A DNA stretch of 8,430 bases. Source: Mycobacterium sp. (lineage in GTDB: Bacteria > Actinomycetota > Actinomycetes > Mycobacteriales > Mycobacteriaceae). The notes beneath the pieces are model-generated. The model was not told the DNA's origin. It did no database searches and saw nothing but the letters and a program-made list of their open reading frames with translations. Position numbers and translations under genes: made by a program. Positions 1 through 7,041 of this stretch are shown piece after piece. Location: NCBI GenBank assembly GCA_025965815.1, contig JAOPWF010000704.1, positions 1-8,430 of the forward strand. The letters are read 5' to 3'. Numbering within the stretch: position 1 is the first letter of the stretch; each line of letters opens with the position of its first letter.

Positions 1-2277
1 TGGGGCGCGTTCTTCTCGCACAGCATGGGAACGCTGCTGTCGCCCCTGGGTATCCACACCAACGAGATCATCGAGACGGTCGCGCTGATGCTGCATATCG
101 GCGTGATGCTGGTGTTCCTGCTCATCGTGCTGCACTCCAAGCACCTGCACATCGGTCTGGCCCCGCTCAACGTCACTTTCAAGCGGCTGCCCGATGGCCT
201 CGGCCCGCTGCTGCCAATCGAGTACAAGGGCGAGCCGATCAACTTCGAGGATCCGGCCGAGGACGCCGTGCTGGGTCGCGGCAAGATCGAGGACTTCACC
301 TGGAAGGGATATCTCGACTTCACCACCTGTACCGAATGCGGGCGCTGCCAGTCGCAGTGCCCGGCCTGGAACACCGGAAAGCCGCTGTCACCCAAGCTCG
401 TGATCATGGACCTGCGCGACCACATGTTCGCCAAGGCCCCGTACATCTTCGGCGACAAGGAAACACCCGCCGAGAACACCCCGGAGGGCGGCATCGTCGA
501 GGATATCGTCGATGAGCACGCCGAGGATCACGTGCCCGAGGCCGGCTTCCCACGGGTGCCCGCCAACTCGCCGTTGCAGGCGACCCGCCCGCTGGTCGGG
601 ACCGCGGAGCAACGCGGCGTCATCGACCCCGACGTGCTGTGGTCCTGCACCACCTGCGGCGCGTGCGTCGAGCAGTGCCCCGTCGACATCGAGCACATCG
701 ACCACATCGTCGACATGCGCCGCTACCAGGTGTTGATGGAGTCGGAGTTCCCCAGCGAGCTCGGCGTGCTGTTCAAGAACCTGGAGACCAAGGGCAACCC
801 GTGGGGCCAGAACGCCAAGGATCGGCTGAACTGGATCGACGAGGTCGAATTCGACGTCCCGGTCTACGGCGAGGATGTCGACAGCTTCGACGGTTACGAG
901 TACCTGTTCTGGGTCGGCTGCGCGGGGGCGTACGAGGACCGGGCCAAGAAGACCACCAAGGCCGTCGCGGAACTCTTGGCGATCGCCGGGGTGAAGTATC
1001 TGGTGCTCGGCACCGGGGAGACCTGCACCGGCGACTCGGCCCGCCGGTCGGGCAACGAGTTCCTGTTCCAGCAGCTGGCGTCGCAGAACGTCGAGACGAT
1101 CAACGAGCTGTTTGAGGGCGTGGAGACCGTCGACCGCAAGATCGTCGTCACGTGCCCGCACTGCTTCAACACCCTCGGCCGCGAATATCCGCAGCTGGGC
1201 AGCAATTACACCGTCCTGCACCACACTCAGCTGCTGAATAAGCTGGTGCGCGACAAGAAGCTGGTCGCGGTGAAGCCGGTCGGTCAGGATGTCACCTACC
1301 ACGACCCGTGCTACCTGGGTAGGCACAACAAGGTCTACGAGGCCCCGCGTGAGCTGGTCGGCGCCTCCGGCGCGACGCTGACCGAGATGCCGCGGCACGC
1401 CGACCGCGGCCTGTGCTGTGGCGCGGGCGGTGCGCGGATGTGGATGGAAGAGCACATCGGCAAGCGGGTCAACCACGAACGCGTCGACGAGGCGCTGGCC
1501 ACCGACGCCACGAAGATCGCCACCGGCTGCCCGTTCTGCCGGGTGATGTTGACCGACGGCGTCGACGATCGTCAGGAGGCCGCAGGCCGCGAGGGCGTCG
1601 AGGTGCTCGACGTGGCCCAGCTGCTGCTCGGATCGCTCGACCGCAGCGCCGTCACGCTGCCGCCCAAGGGCGCGGCCGCCGAGCAGGCGGTCAAGGCGTC
1701 CACGGCGACTGTCCAGGCTGCTCCCGCCGAAACCGAGGCCGAGCCCGCGACGATTGAGCCGGCGGCCATTGTCGCGAAGGCTCCGGCCAAGCCCGCCGAG
1801 GATGTCAAGCCCGTCAAGGGTCTGGGCATCGCAGGAAGCGCCAAGCGGCCCGGCGCCAAGAAGGCACCCGCTGCCCCGGCCGATAACGCGGCCCCGGCCG
1901 ACGCTGTCGCCCCGGCGCCCGCCAAGGGGCTGGGCATCGCGGCGGGCGCCAGGCGGCCCGGCGCCAAGAAGGCCGCTCCCCCAGCGCAACCCGCGCTCGC
2001 CAAGGAAGACGAGCCCGCCGCGGCAGAGCCGCAGGCTGCCGCACCCGCGAAGGCCGAGCCGCCCGTCAAAGGACTCGGCATCGCGGCGGGCGCCAGGCGG
2101 CCCGGCGCCAAGAAGGCCGCTCCCCCAGCGCAACCCGCGCCCGCCAAGGAAGACGAGCCCGCCGCGGCAGAGCCGCAGGCTGCCGCACCCGCCGCCGAGG
2201 ACAACGGTGAGGCGGCTACTCCGCCGGTGAAGGGACTCGGCATTGCGAGGGGCGCACGCCCACCCGGCAAGCGCTGA
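1..2277 (+). CDS. etfD: EtfD-like membrane Fe-S oxidoreductase (ETF:quinone oxidoreductase type), 5'-truncated by window edge
   Basis: The reading frame is open from base 1 (Trp-Gly-Ala-Phe upstream of the first ATG at 25), so the true start lies outside the window; 758 codons are present. Codons about 23-46 form a hydrophobic helix with several His residues, fitting the last helix of a NarI-like cytochrome b domain. Two CxxCxxCxxxCP ferredoxin motifs follow (Cys codons 110/113/116/120 and 216/219/222/226), predicting two [4Fe-4S] clusters. Next come two HdrB/GlpC-type cysteine-rich CCG domains (Cys 307, 342, 385, 388 and 437, 472-473, 510, 513). After about codon 555 the protein is a low-complexity Ala/Pro/Lys tail with four KGLGIA repeats. 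It matches M. tuberculosis Rv0338c as I remember it. That protein has been described as EtfD, which passes electrons from EtfBA to the membrane quinone pool during fatty acid oxidation. The family call is firm from the motifs; the physiological role is by orthology. Confidence 0.9.
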   Translation, partial: WGAFFSHSMGTLLSPLGIHTNEIIETVALMLHIGVMLVFLLIVLHSKHLHIGLAPLNVTFKRLPDGLGPLLPIEYKGEPINFEDPAEDAVLGRGKIEDFTWKGYLDFTTCTECGRCQSQCPAWNTGKPLSPKLVIMDLRDHMFAKAPYIFGDKETPAENTPEGGIVEDIVDEHAEDHVPEAGFPRVPANSPLQATRPLVGTAEQRGVIDPDVLWSCTTCGACVEQCPVDIEHIDHIVDMRRYQVLMESEFPSELGVLFKNLETKGNPWGQNAKDRLNWIDEVEFDVPVYGEDVDSFDGYEYLFWVGCAGAYEDRAKKTTKAVAELLAIAGVKYLVLGTGETCTGDSARRSGNEFLFQQLASQNVETINELFEGVETVDRKIVVTCPHCFNTLGREYPQLGSNYTVLHHTQLLNKLVRDKKLVAVKPVGQDVTYHDPCYLGRHNKVYEAPRELVGASGATLTEMPRHADRGLCCGAGGARMWMEEHIGKRVNHERVDEALATDATKIATGCPFCRVMLTDGVDDRQEAAGREGVEVLDVAQLLLGSLDRSAVTLPPKGAAAEQAVKASTATVQAAPAETEAEPATIEPAAIVAKAPAKPAEDVKPVKGLGIAGSAKRPGAKKAPAAPADNAAPADAVAPAPAKGLGIAAGARRPGAKKAAPPAQPALAKEDEPAAAEPQAAAPAKAEPPVKGLGIAAGARRPGAKKAAPPAQPAPAKEDEPAAAEPQAAAPAAEDNGEAATPPVKGLGIARGARPPGKR
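1813..2274 (+). repeat. Four KGLGIA-type repeats at the EtfD C-terminus, including a recent 144-bp duplication
   Basis: The motif [VA]KGLGIAxGA+RPGAKK occurs at codons 605, 641, 689 and 743, separated by Ala/Pro/Glu-rich linkers; the last copy ends the protein (GLGIARGARPPGKR). Copies two and three belong to a near-perfect tandem DNA duplication with a period of 144 bp (48 codons). Bases 1933-2048 match 2077-2192 with a single difference (t1997 versus c2141, Leu versus Pro). Copies one and four are more diverged. Such identity points to recent slippage or unequal recombination. The repeats are basic and their role is unknown. Confidence 0.9.
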
Positions 2278-2290
2278 GCCAGGCCAGGAT

Positions 2291-2333
2291 TTGTGTGACC
2301 TCAGGCGCCGTGCCTGCGGCTGAGGTCACACAA
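2291..2333 (+). terminator. Perfect 14-bp inverted repeat after etfD, probable intrinsic terminator
   Basis: The arms TTGTGTGACCTCAG (2291-2304) and CTGAGGTCACACAA (2320-2333) are perfect reverse complements around a 15-base GC-rich loop. The hairpin starts 13 bases after the etfD stop codon and lies before aspC. No clear U-tract follows, only AATTCGAAATATATT, which fits the tail-less terminators proposed for mycobacteria. Because the repeat is symmetric and AT-rich sequence follows, an operator for aspC is a less likely alternative. Confidence 0.65.
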
Positions 2334-2340
2334 TTCGAAA

Positions 2341-2346
2341 TATATT
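2341..2346 (+). promoter_or_regulatory. Candidate -10 element (TATATT) for aspC
   Basis: TATATT fits the mycobacterial TANNNT -10 pattern and sits in the only AT-rich patch between etfD and aspC, directly after the hairpin at 2291-2333. It would place transcription initiation near 2353, giving a short leader of about 19 bases before the GTG at 2372. No convincing -35 hexamer is visible upstream. This is an inference from pattern and position only. Confidence 0.4.
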
Positions 2347-2371
2347 GGACAGCAGTGGCACCATTGTTGAC

Positions 2372-3637
2372 GTGACTACCCATCAGGTGCCGTGGCACTC
2401 CACCGGGCACCACAACCGGCAGCGCACGTTTACGCAGTCCACCAAGCTGCAGGATGTCCTTTACGAGATCCGGGGTCCCGTACACGACCACGCCGCCCGC
2501 CTGGAGGGCGAGGGTCACCGCATCCTCAAGCTCAACATCGGCAACCCCGCGTCCTTCGGATTCGAGGCGCCCGATGTGATCATGCGCGACATCATCCAGG
2601 CGCTGCCGTACGCGCAGGGTTACTCCGATTCCAAGGGCATCCTGTCCGCGCGCCGTGCGGTGGTCACCCGCTATGAACTCGTCGACGGCTTTCCCCGGTT
2701 CGACGTTGACGATGTCTACCTCGGCAACGGCTGCTCCGAGTTGATCACGATGACGCTGCAGGCCCTGCTCGACAACGGCGACCAGGTGCTGATCCCCGCC
2801 CCGGACTACCCGCTGTGGACGGCGTCGACCTCGCTAGCCGGTGGCACGCCGGTGCACTATCTCTGCGACGAGACCGAGGGCTGGATGCCCGACATCGCCG
2901 ACCTGGAATCGAAGATCACCGAGCGCACCAAGGCAATCGTGGTGATCAACCCGAACAACCCGACGGGCGCGGTGTACAGCCGCGAAATCCTCGAGCAGAT
3001 GGCGGATCTCGCGCGCAGGCACCAGTTGCTGCTGTTGGCCGACGAGATCTACGACAAGATCCTCTACGACGACGCCAAGCACATCAGCGTGGCGTCGGTG
3101 GCACCCGACGTGCTGACCCTGACCTTCAACGGCCTGTCCAAGGCCTACCGCGTCGCCGGCTACCGCGCCGGATGGCTGGCCATCACCGGTCCCAAGGAGC
3201 ACGCCAGCAGCTTCATCGAGGGCATCAGCCTGCTCGCCAACATGCGGTTGTGCCCGAATGTGCCTGCGCAGCATGCGATTCAGGTCGCGCTCGGCGGACA
3301 CCAGAGCATCGACGATCTCGTCCTGCCCGGCGGCCGGCTGCTCGAACAGCGCGACGTGGCCTGGACCAAGCTGAACGAGATTCCGGGGGTGTCCTGCGTC
3401 AAGCCGACGGGCGCGCTATACGCCTTCCCGCGGCTCGACCCCGAGGTCCACGACATCGCCGACGACGAGCAACTCGTCCTCGACCTGCTGCTGAAGGAGA
3501 AGATCCTGGTCACCCAGGGCACCGGCTTCAATTGGCCCGCACCGGATCACCTGCGCATCGTCACGCTGCCCTGGTCGCGCGACCTGGCGAACGCCATCGA
3601 GCGGCTGGGCAACTTCCTGGCCGGCTACCGACAGTAA
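2372..3637 (+). CDS. aspC: PLP-dependent aminotransferase AspC (AlaA/AlaT-like, class I fold)
   Basis: This is a 421-residue cytosolic aminotransferase of fold type I. Visible motifs, numbered from the GTG start, are NPNNPTG (about 193-199), the DEIYDKI strand with the cofactor-binding Asp and Tyr (about 224-230), and the Schiff-base lysine in NGLSKAYRVAGYR (Lys257, bases 3140-3142). It corresponds to M. tuberculosis Rv0337c, named aspC. However, segments such as the DIRGPV-like EIRGPV, KLNIGNP, QGYSDSKG and RLCPNVPAQHAIQ closely resemble E. coli AlaA, a glutamate-pyruvate transaminase, so alanine synthesis is a plausible main role. I chose GTG 2372 (start VTTHQVP) over the in-frame TTG at 2345 because a TTG start would overlap the candidate -10. 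Neither start has a good Shine-Dalgarno. The gene is separated from etfD by the hairpin and followed 34 bp later by yibE/F. Confidence 0.9.
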   Translation: MTTHQVPWHSTGHHNRQRTFTQSTKLQDVLYEIRGPVHDHAARLEGEGHRILKLNIGNPASFGFEAPDVIMRDIIQALPYAQGYSDSKGILSARRAVVTRYELVDGFPRFDVDDVYLGNGCSELITMTLQALLDNGDQVLIPAPDYPLWTASTSLAGGTPVHYLCDETEGWMPDIADLESKITERTKAIVVINPNNPTGAVYSREILEQMADLARRHQLLLLADEIYDKILYDDAKHISVASVAPDVLTLTFNGLSKAYRVAGYRAGWLAITGPKEHASSFIEGISLLANMRLCPNVPAQHAIQVALGGHQSIDDLVLPGGRLLEQRDVAWTKLNEIPGVSCVKPTGALYAFPRLDPEVHDIADDEQLVLDLLLKEKILVTQGTGFNWPAPDHLRIVTLPWSRDLANAIERLGNFLAGYRQ

Positions 3638-3659
3638 ATTCGGCGCCAGGAAGGCCCTC

Positions 3660-3665
3660 TACCCT
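3660..3665 (+). promoter_or_regulatory. Candidate -10 (TACCCT) for a leaderless yibE/F transcript
   Basis: TACCCT matches the TANNNT mycobacterial -10 and is followed by exactly six bases (GGGCCC) before the GTG start at 3672. Transcription starting at the G of GTG would give a leaderless mRNA, which is common in mycobacteria. An AGGAAGG purine tract at 3648-3654 is 17 bases from the start, too far to be an efficient ribosome binding site, which favours the leaderless reading. Confidence 0.45.
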
Positions 3666-3671
3666 GGGCCC

Positions 3672-4991
3672 GTGACGCACTCGCATTCGCACGCGCTGCC
3701 CAGCGGGCCCGCCCCGTTGAGCCCCCTGGCGGCCCGGATCGTCGTGGGACTCCTCGCCGCCATCGGCATCGCGGTGATCGCCGGGGCGGTGATCCTGTGG
3801 CCGAGCCACCAGAAGGTCGACATCCCGCTGCCTTTCCAGAACGCCGCGGGCGGCGCCGTTACCACCGAGGCCGGGCACGTGGTGTCGACGCACATCGGGC
3901 CCTGTGGCAGCCCGTCGGCCGGCAAGGTGCTCACCGCCGCGCCGACGCAGGCCCAGCCGGGCGGCGCCGACTGTGTGCAGTCACTCGTCACCATCGATTC
4001 GGGCCCCAACGCCGGCGCCAACACCCTGCTGGAGTTCAGCCCCGGCCCCGGCCAGCCCAGCCTCAAACCGGGCGATCACATCCGGGTGAGCCGCCAGGTG
4101 GATCAGGCCGGCGCCACCGGCTACGCCTTCTACGATTATGAGCGGACCTGGCCGCTGATCGGGCTGGCCGCCTCGTTCGCCATCGTGATCGTCGCGGTGG
4201 CCCGCTGGCGCGGCCTGCGTGCGCTGGTTGGCATCGTCGTCGCCTTCGGCGTGCTGGTCGTCTTCCTGCTGCCCGCCCTGCGGGACGGGGCACCGGCCAT
4301 CCCGGTCGCGCTGGTGGCGTCCGCGGCCATCCTGTACGCGGTCATCTACCTGGCACACGGCGTCAGCCTGCGAACCAGTGCCGCGCTGCTTGGCACGCTG
4401 ACGGCGTTGTTGCTCGCGGCCGCGCTGTCCTGGGGTGCCATCGAACTCGCCCACCTGACCGGACTGTCCGAGGACCAGAACAACGAGGTCGCCGCCTACA
4501 TGGGCAACGTGTCCATCACCGGGCTGCTGCTGGCCGGCTTCATCATCGGCTCGCTCGGCGTGCTCAACGATGTGACCGTCACGCAGGCGTCGACGGTCTT
4601 CGAACTGGCCGAAGTGGGCGGCTCGGATCAATCCCCAGGTCGCTCCGCTCTCCCGCGCAAGCGGGAGGTACCCGCAGCCCGCCGAGCGCGTCGGGCCATC
4701 TTCGTCGGTGCCATGCGGGTCGGGCGCGACCACATCGCCAGCACGGTCTACACCCTGGTGCTGGCGTACGCCGGCAGCGCGTTGCCCTTGCTGCTGCTGT
4801 TCAGTGTGGCCAACCGGGCCCTGGGCGACGTGCTGACCAGCGAGAGCGTAGCCATCGAGATCGCCCGGTCGGCGGTCGGCGGCATCGCGCTGGCGCTGTC
4901 GGTGCCGCTGACCACGGCGATCGCCGCCGTGCTGGCGACGCCAGTCAGCGCTCCAGCAGTCCCAGCAGATACGCGCCGTATCCGGACTTGA
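3672..4991 (+). CDS. YibE/F family multipass membrane protein
   Basis: The 439-residue protein opens with a His-rich cytoplasmic stretch (THSHSHA). One helix follows (about 22-43), then an extracytoplasmic domain of about 110 residues with two cysteines (78, 101). Further predicted helices lie near 160-178, 183-201, 209-229, 236-257, 281-299, 358-379 and 401-423. Segments such as [19 protein letters not shown] and [19 protein letters not shown] are typical of the YibE/F family, whose biochemical role is not established. The GTG start is supported by the -10 placement just upstream. Residues about 316-340, between two helices, are a polar, Arg-rich stretch encoded by a palindromic DNA element and look like an insertion. 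The last 15 or so residues are read antisense to the rmlA 3' end (47-bp overlap), so the tail may be recently acquired. Confidence 0.8.
   Translation: MTHSHSHALPSGPAPLSPLAARIVVGLLAAIGIAVIAGAVILWPSHQKVDIPLPFQNAAGGAVTTEAGHVVSTHIGPCGSPSAGKVLTAAPTQAQPGGADCVQSLVTIDSGPNAGANTLLEFSPGPGQPSLKPGDHIRVSRQVDQAGATGYAFYDYERTWPLIGLAASFAIVIVAVARWRGLRALVGIVVAFGVLVVFLLPALRDGAPAIPVALVASAAILYAVIYLAHGVSLRTSAALLGTLTALLLAAALSWGAIELAHLTGLSEDQNNEVAAYMGNVSITGLLLAGFIIGSLGVLNDVTVTQASTVFELAEVGGSDQSPGRSALPRKREVPAARRARRAIFVGAMRVGRDHIASTVYTLVLAYAGSALPLLLLFSVANRALGDVLTSESVAIEIARSAVGGIALALSVPLTTAIAAVLATPVSAPAVPADTRRIRT
4636..4675. repeat. Small palindromic element inside yibE/F with GCAA-capped hairpin
   Basis: CTCCCGC (4650-4656) and GCGGGAG (4661-4667) form a perfect 7-bp stem closed by the GNRA tetraloop GCAA (4657-4660). 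A second CCCGC at 4671-4675 can pair with the same GCGGG arm (4661-4665), so two mutually exclusive hairpins are possible. The surrounding sequence resembles a short dispersed palindromic motif (GCTCTCCCGC, GCGGGAGGTACC) that I recall from other mycobacterial genomes; that recollection is unverified. It is in frame with the host gene. Outer limits are approximate. Confidence 0.5.
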
Positions 4992-5808
4992 GCAGGGTGT
5001 GGGCGCGCGCGGCGAGCTGGTCGTCGTCGATGAAGCCCACCTGCCAGGCGACCTCCTCCGGAACAGAGATCTTCAGCCCCTGGCGGCGCTCGATGGTGCG
5101 CACGTAGTCGCTGGCGTCGAGCAGCGAGTCGAATGTGCCGGTGTCCAGCCACGCCGTGCCGCGCGCCAGCACCTCGACCGCGAGCCTGCCTTGGTTGAGG
5201 TAGATCTGGTTGATCTCGGTGATCTCGTACTCACCGCGTTCCGACGGCCGCAGTGACCGGGCGATCTCCACCACGTCGTTGTCGTAGAAGTACAGGCCCG
5301 GGACCGCGTAATGCGACTTCGGGGTGGCCGGTTTCTCCTCGAGCGACAGGGCGGTGCCGTCGGCGCCGAACTCCACCACGCCGTAGGCGGACGGGTTGGC
5401 CACCCAGTACGCGAAAATGGCTGCGCCGTCGACCTTTTCGAATCGGCTCAGGCTGGTGCCGAGGCCGGGGCCGTAGAAGATGTTGTCGCCGAGTACCAGG
5501 GCCACCGATCCGTTTCCGATGTGATCCGCACCGATGACGAACGCCTGCGCGAGGCCGTCGGGCTGGTCCTGGATGGCGTAACTGAGGTTGATGCCGAACG
5601 CCGATCCGTCGCCGAGCAGCCGGTGGAAACCCGGCGCGTCGTCAGCTGTGGTGATGATCTGGATGTCACGGACGCCCGCCATGATCAGCGTGGACAGCGG
5701 GTAGTAGATCAGCGGTTTGTCGTAGACGGGCACCAGCTGCTTGCTGACGCCCATGGTGATCGGGTACAGCCGCGTGCCGGACCCGCCGGCCAGAATGATG
5801 CCCCGCAT
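4945..5808 (-). CDS. rmlA: Glucose-1-phosphate thymidylyltransferase RmlA
   Basis: RmlA joins dTTP and glucose-1-phosphate to give dTDP-glucose, the first step to dTDP-rhamnose, needed in mycobacteria for the rhamnosyl linker between peptidoglycan and arabinogalactan. The 287-residue protein shows the nucleotidyltransferase signature [11 protein letters not shown] (6-16), the conserved [12 protein letters not shown] (21-32), the metal-binding Asp in LGDNIFYG (Asp108), the EEKP motif (157-160) and WLDTGT with Asp223. Length and sequence match the M. tuberculosis RmlA I remember (288 residues). I chose ATG 5808 (MRGIILAGG), which equals the known N-terminus, over an in-frame TTG two codons upstream. 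Its 3' end overlaps the convergent yibE/F gene by 47 bp, and its 5' end lies 28 bp after the P450 pseudogene stop. No Shine-Dalgarno is visible. Confidence 0.96.
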   Translation of the reverse strand: MRGIILAGGSGTRLYPITMGVSKQLVPVYDKPLIYYPLSTLIMAGVRDIQIITTADDAPGFHRLLGDGSAFGINLSYAIQDQPDGLAQAFVIGADHIGNGSVALVLGDNIFYGPGLGTSLSRFEKVDGAAIFAYWVANPSAYGVVEFGADGTALSLEEKPATPKSHYAVPGLYFYDNDVVEIARSLRPSERGEYEITEINQIYLNQGRLAVEVLARGTAWLDTGTFDSLLDASDYVRTIERRQGLKISVPEEVAWQVGFIDDDQLAARAHTLLKSGYGAYLLGLLER

Positions 5809-5816
5809 GGGCAACC

Positions 5817-5822
5817 AGCCTA
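5817..5822 (-). promoter_or_regulatory. Candidate -10 (TAGGCT) for a leaderless rmlA transcript
   Basis: Read on the minus strand, TAGGCT fits TANNNT and ends eight bases before the A of the rmlA ATG at 5808. There is no Shine-Dalgarno in front of that ATG, so initiation at or next to the ATG, giving a leaderless mRNA, is plausible. No recognisable -35 is present. This would free rmlA from dependence on read-through from the decayed P450 upstream. Confidence 0.4.
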
Positions 5823-5836
5823 GGTGATGGCTCCTG

Positions 5837-6524
<688 letters not shown>

Positions 6525-6670
6525 TCTTCCTCCGTATCGCAACCCGGCACGGGCCCGACGAAACAATTCTCACTTTGGTCTCAGCCGCATAGAGTGACGC
6601 CCCACTCTAAGAATCGGATGGTTGCGGAATGCGTGATGCCGGTGCCCGAATGCATCGGCTGTGTGGACGA
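6525..6670. other. Intergenic region between the SnoaL-like gene and the P450 pseudogene
   Basis: These 146 bases carry no supported gene. They contain the pseudogene's ribosome binding site (GGAGG, 6529-6533 on the minus strand), the palindrome at 6590-6609, and a weak hairpin just after the SnoaL-like stop: GATGC and GCATC arms at 6635-6639 and 6652-6656 with an inner CGG/CCG pairing. The weak hairpin could terminate the upstream minus-strand transcript, but it is not convincing alone. Confidence 0.4.
6590..6609. promoter_or_regulatory. Perfect 7-6-7 palindrome upstream of the P450 pseudogene, putative operator
   Basis: TAGAGTG (6590-6596) and CACTCTA (6603-6609) are perfect inverted arms around six bases (ACGCCC). 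The element lies 66-85 bases upstream of the pseudogene ATG at 6524, where a repressor site would be expected. Its size and symmetry resemble operators of TetR-family regulators. No regulator gene is present in the window. A chance hairpin or part of a terminator is possible. Confidence 0.4.
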
Positions 6671-7021
6671 CTACGCGTCGACGCTGAGGTCGTCTTCGGT
6701 CAGATCGGTGGCGGCCAATGCCGAGGCCAGATCGTCGTGGCGGAACACCGAGGTCACCTTGTCGTGGACGACCCGGAACGCCGCGGCCTTGCCGTCCTGC
6801 TCCTCGACGACCACCACGCCGTCGTGCACATACATCCGGCCCGGCACCGCGGCGATGGATGACGAGGTCGCCCACTCCAGCAGCGCATCATGCCCCTGCA
6901 CTGCGCCGTTGGCGTCCCCGACGTCGATGTCGTCGCTGGACAGGGCGATCAGGGTGTCGAGGTCCTGCTCGTTCAGCGCGTCGTGCCACGCGAGGATGGT
7001 GGCGATCTCCGATGTCGTCAT
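6671..7021 (-). CDS. SnoaL/NTF2-like small protein (Rv0333-like)
   Basis: This is a soluble 116-residue protein. The N-terminal helix pattern (EIATILAWHDALNEQDLDTLIALSSDDIDV), followed by GHDALLEWA and strands such as GRMYVHDGVVVVEEQ and AAFRVVHDKVTSVFRHDDL, is the classic alpha+beta barrel layout of SnoaL/NTF2-like folds. I recall a similar protein, Rv0333, next to rmlA in M. tuberculosis. The family includes isomerases, cyclases and non-catalytic binding proteins, so no reaction can be assigned. ATG 7021 is preceded by GAAGGA (7024-7029), a short-spaced Shine-Dalgarno. It follows the mycothiol-dependent protein by 20 bp and is probably co-transcribed with it. Confidence 0.8.
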   Translation of the reverse strand: MTTSEIATILAWHDALNEQDLDTLIALSSDDIDVGDANGAVQGHDALLEWATSSSIAAVPGRMYVHDGVVVVEEQDGKAAAFRVVHDKVTSVFRHDDLASALAATDLTEDDLSVDA

Positions 7022-7041
7022 GATCCTTCAAATTACGCCAC

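Noticed and set aside
388..2133. Very long open frame on the minus strand opposite etfD
   Set aside because: It lies wholly antisense to a gene with clear Fe-S motifs. The translation is Arg/Gly/Leu-rich with no recognisable domain, as expected from GC-rich codon bias.
1572..2270. 232-codon minus-strand frame with Ala/Gly/Ser-rich repeats
   Set aside because: It is the mirror of the repetitive etfD tail; its repeats arise from the tandem DNA duplication rather than from a separate protein.
2815..3675. 286-codon plus-strand frame overlapping aspC
   Set aside because: Arg/Ala-rich out-of-frame shadow of aspC with no domain resemblance.
3981..4733. 250-codon minus-strand frame opposite yibE/F
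   Set aside because: Antisense to a well-supported membrane protein; composition rich in Gln, Gly, Asp and Arg without motifs.
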